From positions 1-64,000 of the forward strand of contig VAYS01000003.1 of NCBI GenBank assembly GCA_005883215.1: a stretch of 64,000 nt of DNA, given 5' to 3'. The notes beneath the pieces were generated by a model. It did not search any database, was not told where the DNA came from, and saw only the letters and a program-made list of their open reading frames with translations. This DNA comes from Actinomycetota bacterium (GTDB lineage: Bacteria > Actinomycetota > Thermoleophilia > Solirubrobacterales > Solirubrobacteraceae). A program made the translations under genes and the position numbers. This document shows positions 10,963 to 19,193 of this stretch, piece after piece (within the stretch, counting starts at the first letter, position 1; each line of letters begins with the position of its first letter).

Positions 10963-11147
10963 TGGCCACGCTTTCGGTCACCCAGCGGCGCTCGACCAAC
11001 GGCGTCAACCGCCGTCAGACGGCGACGCTTCGCTCGCTTGGGCTGCGCCGGATCGGCCACACCGTGCAGGCGCCCGACACGCCCCAGGTCCGCGGCATGG
11101 TGCACGCCGTGCGCCACCTGGTCGAGGTGCAGGAGAAGGGCAAGTGA
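10962..11147 (+). CDS. rpmD: 50S ribosomal protein L30
   Basis: L30 is a small 50S protein that is absent from some bacterial lineages. The 61-residue product has the [20 protein letters not shown] core followed by [12 protein letters not shown], typical of L30. It lies in the standard place between rpsE and rplO and overlaps both by 1 and 4 nt. Confidence 0.94.
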   Translation: MATLSVTQRRSTNGVNRRQTATLRSLGLRRIGHTVQAPDTPQVRGMVHAVRHLVEVQEKGK

Positions 11148-11632
11148 ACGAGCCGCGCATCGGGCTGCATTCCCTAAAGCCCGCTCCCGGCAGCCGCCGG
11201 GCGCGCAAGCGGGTGGGGCGCGGCGAGGGGTCGGGCACGGGCAAGACCGCCGGACGGGGGCAGAAGGGGGCGGGCGCCCGCTCGGGCTCCAAGAGCAAGG
11301 TGGGCTTCGAGGGCGGACAGATGCCGATCCACATGCGCATGCGCAAGCTCCGCGGTCCGCACATGAAGAAGTCGATGCCATTTGAGCCCTTCCGCACCCA
11401 TACCCAGCCCGTCAACGTGGGCGACCTGGCCGTCCGCTTCGACGCCGGTGCCGCGGTTACCCTCGACGCCATGCGCGAGCACGGCCTGGGCACTCGCCGG
11501 GGCGTGCCGGTCAAGGTGCTCGGCCGCGGCGAACTCGACAAGGCGCTCACCGTGCACGCCCACGGGTTCAGCGCCCGCGCCCGCGAGCGCATCGAGGCGG
11601 CCGGCGGCACCTGCGTGACCGTCACCGACTAG
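11144..11632 (+). CDS. rplO: 50S ribosomal protein L15
   Basis: L15 is a late-assembly 50S protein. The GTG at 11144 lies in the rpmD stop (GTGA) and gives 162 aa. The basic N-terminal block [25 protein letters not shown] is broken only slightly from family consensus. [17 protein letters not shown] and the C-terminal [18 protein letters not shown] domain follow. Confidence 0.96.
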   Translation: MNEPRIGLHSLKPAPGSRRARKRVGRGEGSGTGKTAGRGQKGAGARSGSKSKVGFEGGQMPIHMRMRKLRGPHMKKSMPFEPFRTHTQPVNVGDLAVRFDAGAAVTLDAMREHGLGTRRGVPVKVLGRGELDKALTVHAHGFSARARERIEAAGGTCVTVTD

Positions 11633-11656
11633 CGATACTGCGGAGGACCAGCGCCG

Positions 11657-12928
11657 ATGCTCTCCACCATCGCCAGCGCCTTCACCGTCGGGGAGATCCG
11701 CCGCAAGCTCGCCTTCACCGCGGCGATGCTGGCCCTGTACCGGCTGGGGTCACACATCCCGGTTCCCGGGATCAACATCCACGCGGTCGACGCGATCCAA
11801 AAGCAGTTCGGTGGCTCGAACATCCTCGGCTTCCTCAACCTGTTCTCGGGCGGAGGCCTGTCGCGGATCGCGCTGTTCGCGCTGGGGATCATGCCCTACA
11901 TCACGGCGTCGATCATCCTCCAGCTGCTGACCGTCGTGGTCCCGGCGCTGGACAAGCTCCAGAAGGAAGGAGAGGTCGGCCAGGCGCGCATCACCCAGTA
12001 CACGCGCTATCTGACGGTCGGCCTGGCGTTCGCCCAGTCGATCGGCTACGTGTTCCTGTTCCGCAGCTTCCAGGCCTCGGCCGGCCAGCAGGTCATCGCC
12101 AAGTTCGACGCCCCGCACGTATTCCTAATCGTGATCTCGCTGACCGCGGGCACGGTGCTGCTCATGTGGATGGGCGAGCTGATCACCCAGCGGGGGATCG
12201 GCAACGGCATCTCGCTGATGATCTTCGCCTCGATCGTCTCTCGCCTGCCTCAGGGCATCCAGGCCTGGTGGACGTCGAACAACCAGGTGTTCAAGGTGAT
12301 GATGCCGTTCATCGTCCTGGGCGTCGTGGCGTCGATCGTCTTCGTCCAGGAAGGCCAGCGCCGCATCCCGGTCCAATACGCCAAGCGGGTGATCGGCCGG
12401 CGCATGACCTCGGGCGGTCAGACCTACCTGCCGCTGCGGGTCAACATGGCGGGCGTGATCCCGGTCATCTTCGCCGCCTCGATCATGGCCTTCCCGCCGA
12501 CGGTGGGCCAGCTCATCCGCCAGCCCTGGGCCCAGAGCGTCTCGAACTTCTTTAGCCCCAACGGCTGGCACTACGTGGTCGGCGAGTCCCTGTTCATCAT
12601 CCTGTTCACCTATTTCTACACGGCGGTCACCTTCAACCCCGTCGACCAGGCGGACAACCTCAAGAAGTACGGGGGCTTCATCCCCGGGGTGAGACCGGGG
12701 CGGCCTACCGCCGAGTTCCTGGACCGCATCCTCGCCCGCCTCACGTTCCCCGGCGCGCTGTTCCTGGCGGCGGTGGCGGCCTTACCCACCCTGCTCATAA
12801 CCCGCGCCCATGCCAACTTCTACTTCGGGGGCACCTCGATCCTGATCGTCATCGGGGTGGCGCTGGACACCATGAAGCAGCTCGAGGCGCAGCTGATGAT
12901 GCGCAACTACGAGGGCTTCCTGAAATAG
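11657..12928 (+). CDS. secY: Protein translocase subunit SecY
   Basis: SecY is the membrane channel of the Sec system, partnered by SecE and SecG. The 423-residue protein has about ten hydrophobic segments. It carries the N-terminal YRLGSHIPVPGI motif, the plug region with SGGGLSRIALFALGIMPYI, and cytoplasmic loops with RRIPVQYAKR and NPVDQADNLKKYGGFIPG. A good ribosome site (GCGGAGG) precedes the ATG. It sits between rplO and adk, as in most bacteria. Confidence 0.97.
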   Translation: MLSTIASAFTVGEIRRKLAFTAAMLALYRLGSHIPVPGINIHAVDAIQKQFGGSNILGFLNLFSGGGLSRIALFALGIMPYITASIILQLLTVVVPALDKLQKEGEVGQARITQYTRYLTVGLAFAQSIGYVFLFRSFQASAGQQVIAKFDAPHVFLIVISLTAGTVLLMWMGELITQRGIGNGISLMIFASIVSRLPQGIQAWWTSNNQVFKVMMPFIVLGVVASIVFVQEGQRRIPVQYAKRVIGRRMTSGGQTYLPLRVNMAGVIPVIFAASIMAFPPTVGQLIRQPWAQSVSNFFSPNGWHYVVGESLFIILFTYFYTAVTFNPVDQADNLKKYGGFIPGVRPGRPTAEFLDRILARLTFPGALFLAAVAALPTLLITRAHANFYFGGTSILIVIGVALDTMKQLEAQLMMRNYEGFLK

Positions 12929-12935
12929 TCCGCGC

Positions 12936-13610
12936 GTGTCCGAACTCAACCTCATCTTGCTCGGCCCGCCCGGGGCGGGTAAGGGCACGCAGGGCGAACG
13001 CCTGAGCGAAGACTTCGGCCTGCCCTACGTCGTCACCGGCAATCTCCTGCGCGAGGCGGTCAGGGACGGAACCGACCTGGGCCACAAGGCCGAGAAGTAC
13101 ATGAAGGAGGGAGAGCTGGTCCCCGACGAGGTCGTCGTCGAGGTGATCCTCGAGCGAGTGCAGTCCGACGAGGCCCGCGACGGCTTTCTCCTCGACGGCT
13201 TTCCCCGGACCATCCCCCAGGCCGAGGCGCTGGGCGAGGCGCTGGGCGTGCTGGAGCGCGAGCTCACCGCCGTGCTCGCCATCGAGGTCCCCGACGACGA
13301 GGTCGTCCGCCGCCTCTCCGGCCGGCGCACCTGCGTCAAGGCGGGACACGTCTACCACCTCGAGTTCGATCCGCCCAAGCGCGAAGGTATCTGCGATCAG
13401 GACGGCTCGCGTCTGGTCCAGCGCGAGGACGACCGGGAGGACGTGGTGCGCAAGCGCCTGCGCGAGTACCACGATAAGACCGCACGGCTGGCCTCCTACT
13501 ACGAGGAGCGCGGCCTGCTGCGGCGCTTCGACGGGTGCCGGCCCCCCGCCGAGGTCAACGACCACATCCGGGCCACCCTGGCCACGCTACGCCTCGAGGA
13601 GCGCCTGTAG
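12936..13610 (+). CDS. adk: Adenylate kinase
   Basis: Adenylate kinase interconverts ATP plus AMP and two ADP. The 224-residue protein has the P-loop GPPGAGKGT (residues 10-18), FLLDGFPRT (84-92) and a long LID domain. In zinc-type LIDs the pattern is C-x2-C...C-x2-C/D. Here the positions read C133, A136, C153 and D156, so one ligand is missing and zinc binding is doubtful. The GTG start lies 7 nt after secY. Confidence 0.96.
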   Translation: MSELNLILLGPPGAGKGTQGERLSEDFGLPYVVTGNLLREAVRDGTDLGHKAEKYMKEGELVPDEVVVEVILERVQSDEARDGFLLDGFPRTIPQAEALGEALGVLERELTAVLAIEVPDDEVVRRLSGRRTCVKAGHVYHLEFDPPKREGICDQDGSRLVQREDDREDVVRKRLREYHDKTARLASYYEERGLLRRFDGCRPPAEVNDHIRATLATLRLEERL

Positions 13611-13613
13611 GCC

Positions 13614-14414
13614 GTGATCATTCGCAAGACGCCCGAGGAGATCGACCAGATGGCCGCCGCCGGCGAGATCCTGGTGCGCACGCTGGCGCTGCTGGAGCGC
13701 AAGGTCCGACCCGGGGTGAGCACCGCCGAGCTCGACCAGGCGGCCGAGCGCTACATCCGCTCCCAGGACGCCGAGCCGGCGTTCAAGGGCTATCGCGGCT
13801 TTCCCGGTTCGATCTGCACCTCGCCCAACGAGATGGTCGTCCACGGGATCCCCGGTCCCTACCGTCTCAAGCGGGGCGACATCATCTCCATCGACGTGGG
13901 GGTCATCCACGAAGGCTGGGTGGCCGACGCCGCCCGCACCTTCCCGGTTGGGCCGGTCTCGCCGATCGCCGAGCGCCTGCTTGAGGCCACCCAGGCCTCG
14001 CTGTTCGCCGGGGTCGAGCACGTCCAGCCGGGAGGGCGCCTGGGCGCCGTCTCGGCGGCGATCCAGGCCACCGTCGAGGGGGCGGGGATGTCGATCGTGC
14101 GCTCGCTGGTGGGCCACGGCATCGGGCGCTCGATGCACGAGGACCCCCAGATCCCCAACTTCGGGGCTCCGGGGACCGGGCCCGAGCTCCAGGAGGGCAT
14201 GGTGCTGGCGATCGAGCCGATGACCACGGCCGGTACGCACGCCGTGCGCATGGGCTCAGACAGCTGGGCGATCTACTCCCAGGACGGCTCGCTGACCGCC
14301 CACTTCGAGTTCACCGTGGCGGTCACCGCCCAGGGTCCCCGGATCCTGACGCCCTGGCACCTGGGGGCGGGCAAAAACGGCGGTCGGGCGCGGGGGATGG
14401 CGGCGGCGACCTGA
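13614..14414 (+). CDS. map: Type I methionine aminopeptidase
   Basis: Removes N-terminal methionine from new proteins. The metal ligands of the family can be placed at D94 and D105 (SIDVGVIHEGWVADAARTF), H168 (GHGIGR), E201 (AIEP) and E232 (HFEFTVAVT). H77 matches the conserved substrate-side histidine. The product is 266 aa, with a short basic tail after the fold. The GTG start follows adk by 3 nt. In most relatives infA comes next; here it does not. Confidence 0.96.
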   Translation: MIIRKTPEEIDQMAAAGEILVRTLALLERKVRPGVSTAELDQAAERYIRSQDAEPAFKGYRGFPGSICTSPNEMVVHGIPGPYRLKRGDIISIDVGVIHEGWVADAARTFPVGPVSPIAERLLEATQASLFAGVEHVQPGGRLGAVSAAIQATVEGAGMSIVRSLVGHGIGRSMHEDPQIPNFGAPGTGPELQEGMVLAIEPMTTAGTHAVRMGSDSWAIYSQDGSLTAHFEFTVAVTAQGPRILTPWHLGAGKNGGRARGMAAAT

Positions 14415-14524
14415 TAGCATGACCTGCTGCGCACCGGCGCCGTTTTGCGCTGCGAGCGTCCTCGATTTCTAGACGCGGGCGATGAGCCTCCCCCCGGGCA
14501 GCCCGCCGAATACCGAAAGGGATC

Positions 14525-14638
14525 ATGAAGGTACGACCCTCGGTCAAGCCGATGTGCGAGAAGTGCAAGATCATCCGCCGCAACGGCGCGGTGCTGGTGA
14601 TCTGCCAGAACAAGCGCCACAAGCAGCGCCAGGGGTAG
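14525..14638 (+). CDS. rpmJ: 50S ribosomal protein L36
   Basis: A 37-residue protein starting [17 protein letters not shown]. The zinc-ribbon ligands are visible at C11, C14, C27 and H32 in the NKRHKQRQG ending, so this is the zinc-binding form. The ribosome site AAAGGGATC immediately precedes the ATG. It sits 110 nt after map and 3 nt before rpsM. Confidence 0.96.
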   Translation: MKVRPSVKPMCEKCKIIRRNGAVLVICQNKRHKQRQG

Positions 14639-14641
14639 CGC

Positions 14642-15025
14642 ATGGCTCGAATCGCCGGGATCAACCTTCCGCTCAACAAGCGCGCCGAGATCGGCCTGAC
14701 CTACATCTACGGAGTGGGCCGCTCGACGGCCAACCAGATGCTGGGGCAGGCCAAGGTCTCGCCCGACACCTACGTGCGCGACCTCACCGACGATGAGGTC
14801 AGCCGCCTGCGCGAGGTGATCGACCAGGGCCCGATGGTCGAGGGCGACCTGCGCCGCGAGCGCTCCCAGGACGTCAAGCGCCTGATGGAGATCGGCTGCT
14901 ACCGCGGCATGCGCCACCGCCGGGGCCTGCCCGTCCGGGGCCAGAACACCAAGACCAACGCCCGTACCCGGAAGGGGCCCAAGCGCATGCAGGTGGCGGG
15001 CAAGAAGAAGGCGACCAAGAAGTAG
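14642..15025 (+). CDS. rpsM: 30S ribosomal protein S13
   Basis: S13 lies in the 30S head and contacts P-site tRNA. The 127-residue protein opens [19 protein letters not shown] and has the [14 protein letters not shown] helix-hairpin segment. It carries the C-terminal basic block [15 protein letters not shown] with NARTRKGPK. It directly abuts rpsK. Confidence 0.97.
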   Translation: MARIAGINLPLNKRAEIGLTYIYGVGRSTANQMLGQAKVSPDTYVRDLTDDEVSRLREVIDQGPMVEGDLRRERSQDVKRLMEIGCYRGMRHRRGLPVRGQNTKTNARTRKGPKRMQVAGKKKATKK

Positions 15026-15421
15026 ATGCCCGCACCCAAGCGCCCTGCGCGCGGACGCCGCAAGGCCAAGAAGAACATCCCCGTGGGCCAGGCCCACATC
15101 AAGACGTCGTTTAACAACACGATCGTCGCGCTCACCGACAACGAGGGCAACGTGCTCGCGTGGGAGTCGGCCGGCGGCGCCGGCTTCAAGGGGTCGCGCA
15201 AGTCGACCCCGTTCGCCGCCCAGGTCACCGCCGACTCGGCGGCGCGCAAGGGCATGGACCAGGGCCTGCAGAAGATCGAGGTCTTCGTCAAGGGCCCGGG
15301 CTCGGGCCGCGAGACCGCGATCCGCTCGCTGCAGGCGGCCGGGCTCGAAGTCACCGGCGTGCGCGACGTCACCCCGCAAGCCCACAATGGCTGCCGCCCC
15401 CGCAAGCGGCGCCGCGTCTGA
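15026..15421 (+). CDS. rpsK: 30S ribosomal protein S11
   Basis: S11 is a 30S platform protein near the Shine-Dalgarno pairing site. The 131-residue product contains [18 protein letters not shown], the [13 protein letters not shown] segment, [15 protein letters not shown] and the C-terminal [18 protein letters not shown] signature. It starts on the base after the rpsM stop codon. Confidence 0.97.
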   Translation: MPAPKRPARGRRKAKKNIPVGQAHIKTSFNNTIVALTDNEGNVLAWESAGGAGFKGSRKSTPFAAQVTADSAARKGMDQGLQKIEVFVKGPGSGRETAIRSLQAAGLEVTGVRDVTPQAHNGCRPRKRRRV

Positions 15422-15425
15422 CGCC

Positions 15426-16046
15426 ATGGCCCGCGACCACTCCGCCCAGTGCAAGCAGTGCCGCCGCGAGGGCCAGAAGCTGTTCCTCAAGGGCGAGCGC
15501 TGCCTGACCGACAAGTGCGGCGTCGAGCGACGCTCCTACCCGCCCGGGGAGCACGGCCGCGGCCGCCAGCGCCAGAGCGAATACCGCGTGCAGCTGCGCG
15601 AGAAGCAGAAGGCCCGGCGTTACTACGGCGTGCTCGAGAAGCAGTTCCGCGGCTACTACGACAAGGCCTCGCGCCAGCCCGGGATCACCGGCCAGAACCT
15701 GCTCGCCCTGCTCGAGTGCCGCTTGGACAACGTACTGGTGCGCCTGGGCTTTGCCGCCTCCCGGCGCCAGGCCCGGCAGATGATCCGCCACGGCCACTGG
15801 ACGCTCAACGGACGCCGGGTCAACATTCCCTCGGCCCAGGTGCGCCCCGGCGACGTGATCACGGTCAAGGCGGGCTCCGGCGCCGAGCAGATCATCCGCG
15901 ACGCCACCGAGCTCACCGGGCAGATCCCCGCCTGGCTGCAGGCCGACCACGACTCGCTGACCGCCAAGGTGCTGCGCCGGCCCGAGCGGCGCGAGGTGGC
16001 CGCGCCCGTCCAGGAGCAGCTCATCGTCGAGCTGTACTCCAAGTAA
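15426..16046 (+). CDS. rpsD: 30S ribosomal protein S4, zinc-binding type
   Basis: S4 nucleates 16S rRNA folding. The ATG at 15426 gives 206 aa (MARDHSAQCKQCRREGQKLF). Cysteines at 9, 12, 26 and 31 match the zinc-binding S4 form. The S4 RNA-binding domain is near residues 95-155 (RLDNVLVRLGFAASRRQARQ). The frame is open for 13 codons upstream, but that part overlaps rpsK and was not used. Confidence 0.96.
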   Translation: MARDHSAQCKQCRREGQKLFLKGERCLTDKCGVERRSYPPGEHGRGRQRQSEYRVQLREKQKARRYYGVLEKQFRGYYDKASRQPGITGQNLLALLECRLDNVLVRLGFAASRRQARQMIRHGHWTLNGRRVNIPSAQVRPGDVITVKAGSGAEQIIRDATELTGQIPAWLQADHDSLTAKVLRRPERREVAAPVQEQLIVELYSK

Positions 16047-16084
16047 TCCGCTTTTTGCCAAGCGTCGCCGCGACGACGCACCAG

Positions 16085-16101
16085 GGGGCCCGCCGGGCCC
16101 C
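16085..16101 (+). other. Perfect GC hairpin between rpsD and rpoA
   Basis: GGGGCCC (16085-16091) and GGGCCCC (16095-16101) form a perfect 7-bp stem with a GCC loop, in the 77-nt rpsD-rpoA gap. No T-run follows, so it need not terminate. It could act as an RNA processing or attenuation signal that sets rpoA expression relative to the ribosomal genes. The structure is visible; the function is inferred. Confidence 0.45.
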
Positions 16102-16123
16102 GAGATAACGAGACAGGACCCTG

Positions 16124-17113
16124 ATGCTCGACTTTCAAATCCCTCGAATCACCAGCGAATCGGTCGACGAGAACCGTGGCTCGTTCGTGATCGAGCCGCT
16201 CGACCGCGGCTTCGGCTACACCTTCGGCAACTCGCTACGCCGCGTGCTGCTCTCCTCGTTGGCCGGAGCGGCCGTCACCAGCGTGCGGATCGAGGGCGTC
16301 GCCCACGAGTTCTCCACGATCAAGGGAGTCAAGGAGGACGTCACCGACATCGTGCTCAATCTCAAGGGGATCGTGTGCCGGATGCACTCCGACGCCACCG
16401 AGATCGAAGCGCCCCTGCTGTTCACCGGCCCGGGCGACGTCACGGCCAAGGACATCGACCTCCCGGCCGGCGTGGAGGTGCTCAACCCCGGAGTGCACAT
16501 CGCCACCCTGGAGAAGAAGACCAAGCTCGAGCTGTACCTGACCATCGGTCGCGGCCGCGGCTACCGCCCGGCCGAGGAGAACAAGTCGCCCGACCAGCCG
16601 ATCGGCGTGATCCCGATCGACTCGATCTTCTCGCCCGTGCGGCGCGTGGCCTACGCGGTCGATCAGGCCCGCGTCGGGCAGCGGACCGACTACGACAAGC
16701 TCACCCTGGACATCGAGACCGACGGGTCGGTCGAGCCCTCGGCCGCGCTGCGCGAGGCGGCCGAGCTGCTGATCAGCCAGCTGGCGATCTTCACCGACGC
16801 CGACCGCATCGAGGAGCTGCGCGCCGGCCCGGCCGGCCAGCTCGACGGCCACGGGGCCGGTCCCGTAGCCGCCCCCGCCGGGGCCGGGCCGCTGCCCGCC
16901 GCCCAGGGAGAGGAGCACGGCATCCTCATCGAGGAGCTCGAGCTGGGCGTTCGCTCCTACAACTGCCTCAAGCGGGCCGGCATCCAGACGGTGGGCGACC
17001 TGATCTCCAAGTCCGAGGCCGAGCTCAACGCGATCCCCAACTTCGGCAAGAAGTCGATCGACGAGGTCATCGAGACCCTGCACTCGCGGGGCCTGGACCT
17101 GCGCCAGGACTAG
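16124..17113 (+). CDS. rpoA: DNA-directed RNA polymerase alpha subunit
   Basis: The alpha dimer is the RNA polymerase assembly platform. The N-terminal domain shows [22 protein letters not shown] (residues 25-46) and the dimer and insertion domains up to about 235. A Gly/Ala/Pro linker follows. The C-terminal domain (about 262-329) contains [22 protein letters not shown] and [12 protein letters not shown] for UP-element and activator contacts. Length of 329 aa is normal. Confidence 0.97.
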   Translation: MLDFQIPRITSESVDENRGSFVIEPLDRGFGYTFGNSLRRVLLSSLAGAAVTSVRIEGVAHEFSTIKGVKEDVTDIVLNLKGIVCRMHSDATEIEAPLLFTGPGDVTAKDIDLPAGVEVLNPGVHIATLEKKTKLELYLTIGRGRGYRPAEENKSPDQPIGVIPIDSIFSPVRRVAYAVDQARVGQRTDYDKLTLDIETDGSVEPSAALREAAELLISQLAIFTDADRIEELRAGPAGQLDGHGAGPVAAPAGAGPLPAAQGEEHGILIEELELGVRSYNCLKRAGIQTVGDLISKSEAELNAIPNFGKKSIDEVIETLHSRGLDLRQD

Positions 17114-17132
17114 CGGGGCTCGCGGGGCGGCC

Positions 17133-17486
17133 ATGCGCCACCAGAAGACCCGCAACAAGCTCAGCCGCAGCTCGGCTCACCGCCGGGCGCTGGTGCGCAA
17201 CCTGGTCAAGCAGGTGCTCACCCACGAGCGCATCCAGACCTCCGAGGCCAAGGCCAAGGTCCTTCGCCCCGAGCTCGAGCGGCTGATCACGCTGGCCAAG
17301 CGCGGGGATCTGCACTCGCGCCGGCAGGCGCTGTCGGCCCTGGGCCAGGACAAGTTCGCCGTCTACAAGCTGTTCGAAGAGGTCGCTCCCCGCTACGCGG
17401 ACCGGCCCGGCGGCTACACCCGCATCCTCAAGCTGGGCCCCCGCCGCTCCGACAGCACCGAGATGGTGCTGATCGAGCTCGTCTAG
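17133..17486 (+). CDS. rplQ: 50S ribosomal protein L17
   Basis: L17 lies near the tunnel exit. The 117-residue protein opens [25 protein letters not shown] and has [29 protein letters not shown] and the C-terminal [24 protein letters not shown]. It ends the ribosomal cluster. A weak inverted repeat (AGATCC 17496-17501 with GGATCT 17512-17517) follows and may help end transcription. Confidence 0.97.
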   Translation: MRHQKTRNKLSRSSAHRRALVRNLVKQVLTHERIQTSEAKAKVLRPELERLITLAKRGDLHSRRQALSALGQDKFAVYKLFEEVAPRYADRPGGYTRILKLGPRRSDSTEMVLIELV

Positions 17487-17551
17487 CAGGGTGCAAGATC
17501 CTCCTGGTTTGGGATCTATCTAGGTAGGAAGATCAATCCAAGGAGGGAGTC

Positions 17552-17986
17552 GTGAGGAAGCGACTTCCCCTCTTGGCCGTAGTGGGCGTGGTGGTGGCGA
17601 TCGGCGCCATCGCCCCGGCGCAGGCGAGAAAGCCCAAGCCGGCCAGGCCCCATCCGGCCAAGTGCGGCCCCCACAACTCTGGCTACAACGCGTCGGGGGT
17701 GCTGATTCACGCCGCGCTGACCCCTTCGGCCAAGGGCCGCTACACCGGAACGCTCGAGGTCAACGTGACCAAGGCCAACCACCACGGCGCCACCGGAGAT
17801 CAGACCTTCACGCTGACCAACGCCCGCGTGAAGTTCCACCACGGCGTCGATCCGGCCGCTCCGGCGGCGGGCAGCCGCGTCAAGCTGCACGGCAAGATCA
17901 CCCAGCTACCCAAGAAGTGCCCGACCGCCGGTTTCACGCCGACGGTGACGGTCAAGAAGGTGGACATCAGCAAAGCCAAGAAGTAG
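17552..17986 (+). CDS. Secreted hypothetical protein
   Basis: I do not recognise the family. The 144-residue product starts at GTG with a strong ribosome site (AAGGAGGGAG). It has a signal peptide: two basic residues, a hydrophobic run LLAVVGVVVAIGAIAP, then AQA, a good cleavage site. The mature part is basic, has a Thr/Val-rich beta-like pattern and two cysteines (KCGPH near 38, KKCPT near 122) that could form a disulfide. It is alone between the ribosomal cluster and a convergent gene pair. Confidence 0.75.
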   Translation: MRKRLPLLAVVGVVVAIGAIAPAQARKPKPARPHPAKCGPHNSGYNASGVLIHAALTPSAKGRYTGTLEVNVTKANHHGATGDQTFTLTNARVKFHHGVDPAAPAAGSRVKLHGKITQLPKKCPTAGFTPTVTVKKVDISKAKK

Positions 17987-17993
17987 CTCCGCT

Positions 17994-18037
17994 CCCCGGG
18001 GCCCGGCCCGGCCCGTGTCGGGCGGGCCCGGCCCCGG
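17994..18037. terminator. GC-rich inverted repeat between convergent genes
   Basis: The 73-nt gap between the stops of the secreted-protein gene (+) and the flavoprotein gene (-) is dominated by an imperfect palindrome. The arm starting CCCCGGGGCCC at 17994 pairs with the arm ending GGCCCCGG at 18037, around a TGTCG centre. The position fits a bidirectional terminator. There is no T-tract on either strand. Confidence 0.5.
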
Positions 18038-18059
18038 TCGGGCGCAGAGCGTAGGCCGG

Positions 18060-19193
18060 TCAGCCGTGCAGAAGCGACGGTCGTCGTCCCCGACGGCTCC
18101 AGAACGGAGATGTGGGCCAGCGGGGCTCCGCGTCGTAGTGGGCGGCCTGATGGATTAGATGCTCGTGCAGGAGGGCCGCGTATCCCTCGGCATAACGGCT
18201 CAGCGGCTCGACGTCGCCGGCCAGGCACGCCGCGGCCGCCGCCCGCCCCGCCTCCCGTCCCATGAGGAGCGCGGTGATCATGCCCTGCGAGGAGAGCGGG
18301 TCAAACGAGACCGCGGCGTCGCCGGCGGCGATCCAGCCCGGACCGGTCAGGGGGTCCAGGTATGACGTCGAGGCGTCGCAGATCCGGGCGGGGCCCTTAG
18401 CGCGATAGCCGCCGCGCTCGAGCGCATCGCGCACGCGCGGCGGAGGCGCGGGCTCCCAGCGCCCGTCGTGGGGGCCGCGAGCGCCGCGGTGGGAAAGCAG
18501 GTCGGCGTCGGTGAGGAACCCGATCATGCGACGCCGGCCCGGCACGGCGTGGGTGTACCACCAGCCTTCCGGAGCCGCCTCGACTGTGGTGCTGGTGTCG
18601 GGGTCCTCGCGCTCTGCCTGAAGCTCCCAGCACGCCGCCACCAGCCGGTCGAGCCGGCGGCGCCGGGCGCCCTGGCTGCGGGCCACGCGCGCGGCCCGCC
18701 CGGTCGCGTCGATCAACACCACGGCCGGCGAGCGGCGGACAGCGCCGTCTGAGACCGCGGCCCGCACCTCCCAGCCCTCCGCACCCCACGTCGCCTGGCT
18801 GAGCCGGGCCCCGCGATGGACGGTCACCCCTGCCGCCTCGGCGCGGGCCAGCAGCCCGCGGTCAAGCGCGGCCCGGTCGACGTGCCATCCCCGGCCGAAC
18901 GGGCTGAACAGGAAGTCCACCGACGCGAGGTCATCTCTCCCCCACGCAGCCTCGTTTCCGTAGGCGGAGCGGTGGGCCTCGGGTGAGACGGCGCCCTCCC
19001 CGAACAGCTCGTCGAGCAGCGGCTCGCACCCGGGGGGCAGGCTCTCCCCCGCGCGGGCGGGCGGCCGCACGAAGTGCAGAAGCTCGACCTCGAGCCCGTG
19101 GGCGCGGGCGGCGACGGCGGCGGCGGTGCCCGCCGGGCCGCCTCCGATCACCGCGACGCTCGCCGGCGCGCGCGCTGCGCGGCGCGCCCTCAC
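18060..19193 (-). CDS. LodB/GoxB-like FAD-dependent protein, probable quinone-cofactor maturase
   Basis: A 377-residue flavoprotein. The FAD Rossmann motif VAVIGGGPAGTAAAVAA is near residues 13-29, and a second FAD motif, GPGWIAAGDAAVSFDPLSSQG, is near residue 290. This is the layout of tryptophan-halogenase-like monooxygenases and of LodB/GoxB. Known LodB-type proteins are needed to form the cysteine-tryptophylquinone cofactor of their partner oxidase. The GTG start at 19193 overlaps the stop of the LodA-like gene by 4 nt (GTGA), so the two are translationally coupled. The open frame extends further upstream, but only as antisense-like sequence in the partner gene. The maturase role is inferred from family and pairing. 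Confidence 0.82.
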   Translation of the reverse strand: MRARRAARAPASVAVIGGGPAGTAAAVAARAHGLEVELLHFVRPPARAGESLPPGCEPLLDELFGEGAVSPEAHRSAYGNEAAWGRDDLASVDFLFSPFGRGWHVDRAALDRGLLARAEAAGVTVHRGARLSQATWGAEGWEVRAAVSDGAVRRSPAVVLIDATGRAARVARSQGARRRRLDRLVAACWELQAEREDPDTSTTVEAAPEGWWYTHAVPGRRRMIGFLTDADLLSHRGARGPHDGRWEPAPPPRVRDALERGGYRAKGPARICDASTSYLDPLTGPGWIAAGDAAVSFDPLSSQGMITALLMGREAGRAAAAACLAGDVEPLSRYAEGYAALLHEHLIHQAAHYDAEPRWPTSPFWSRRGRRPSLLHG

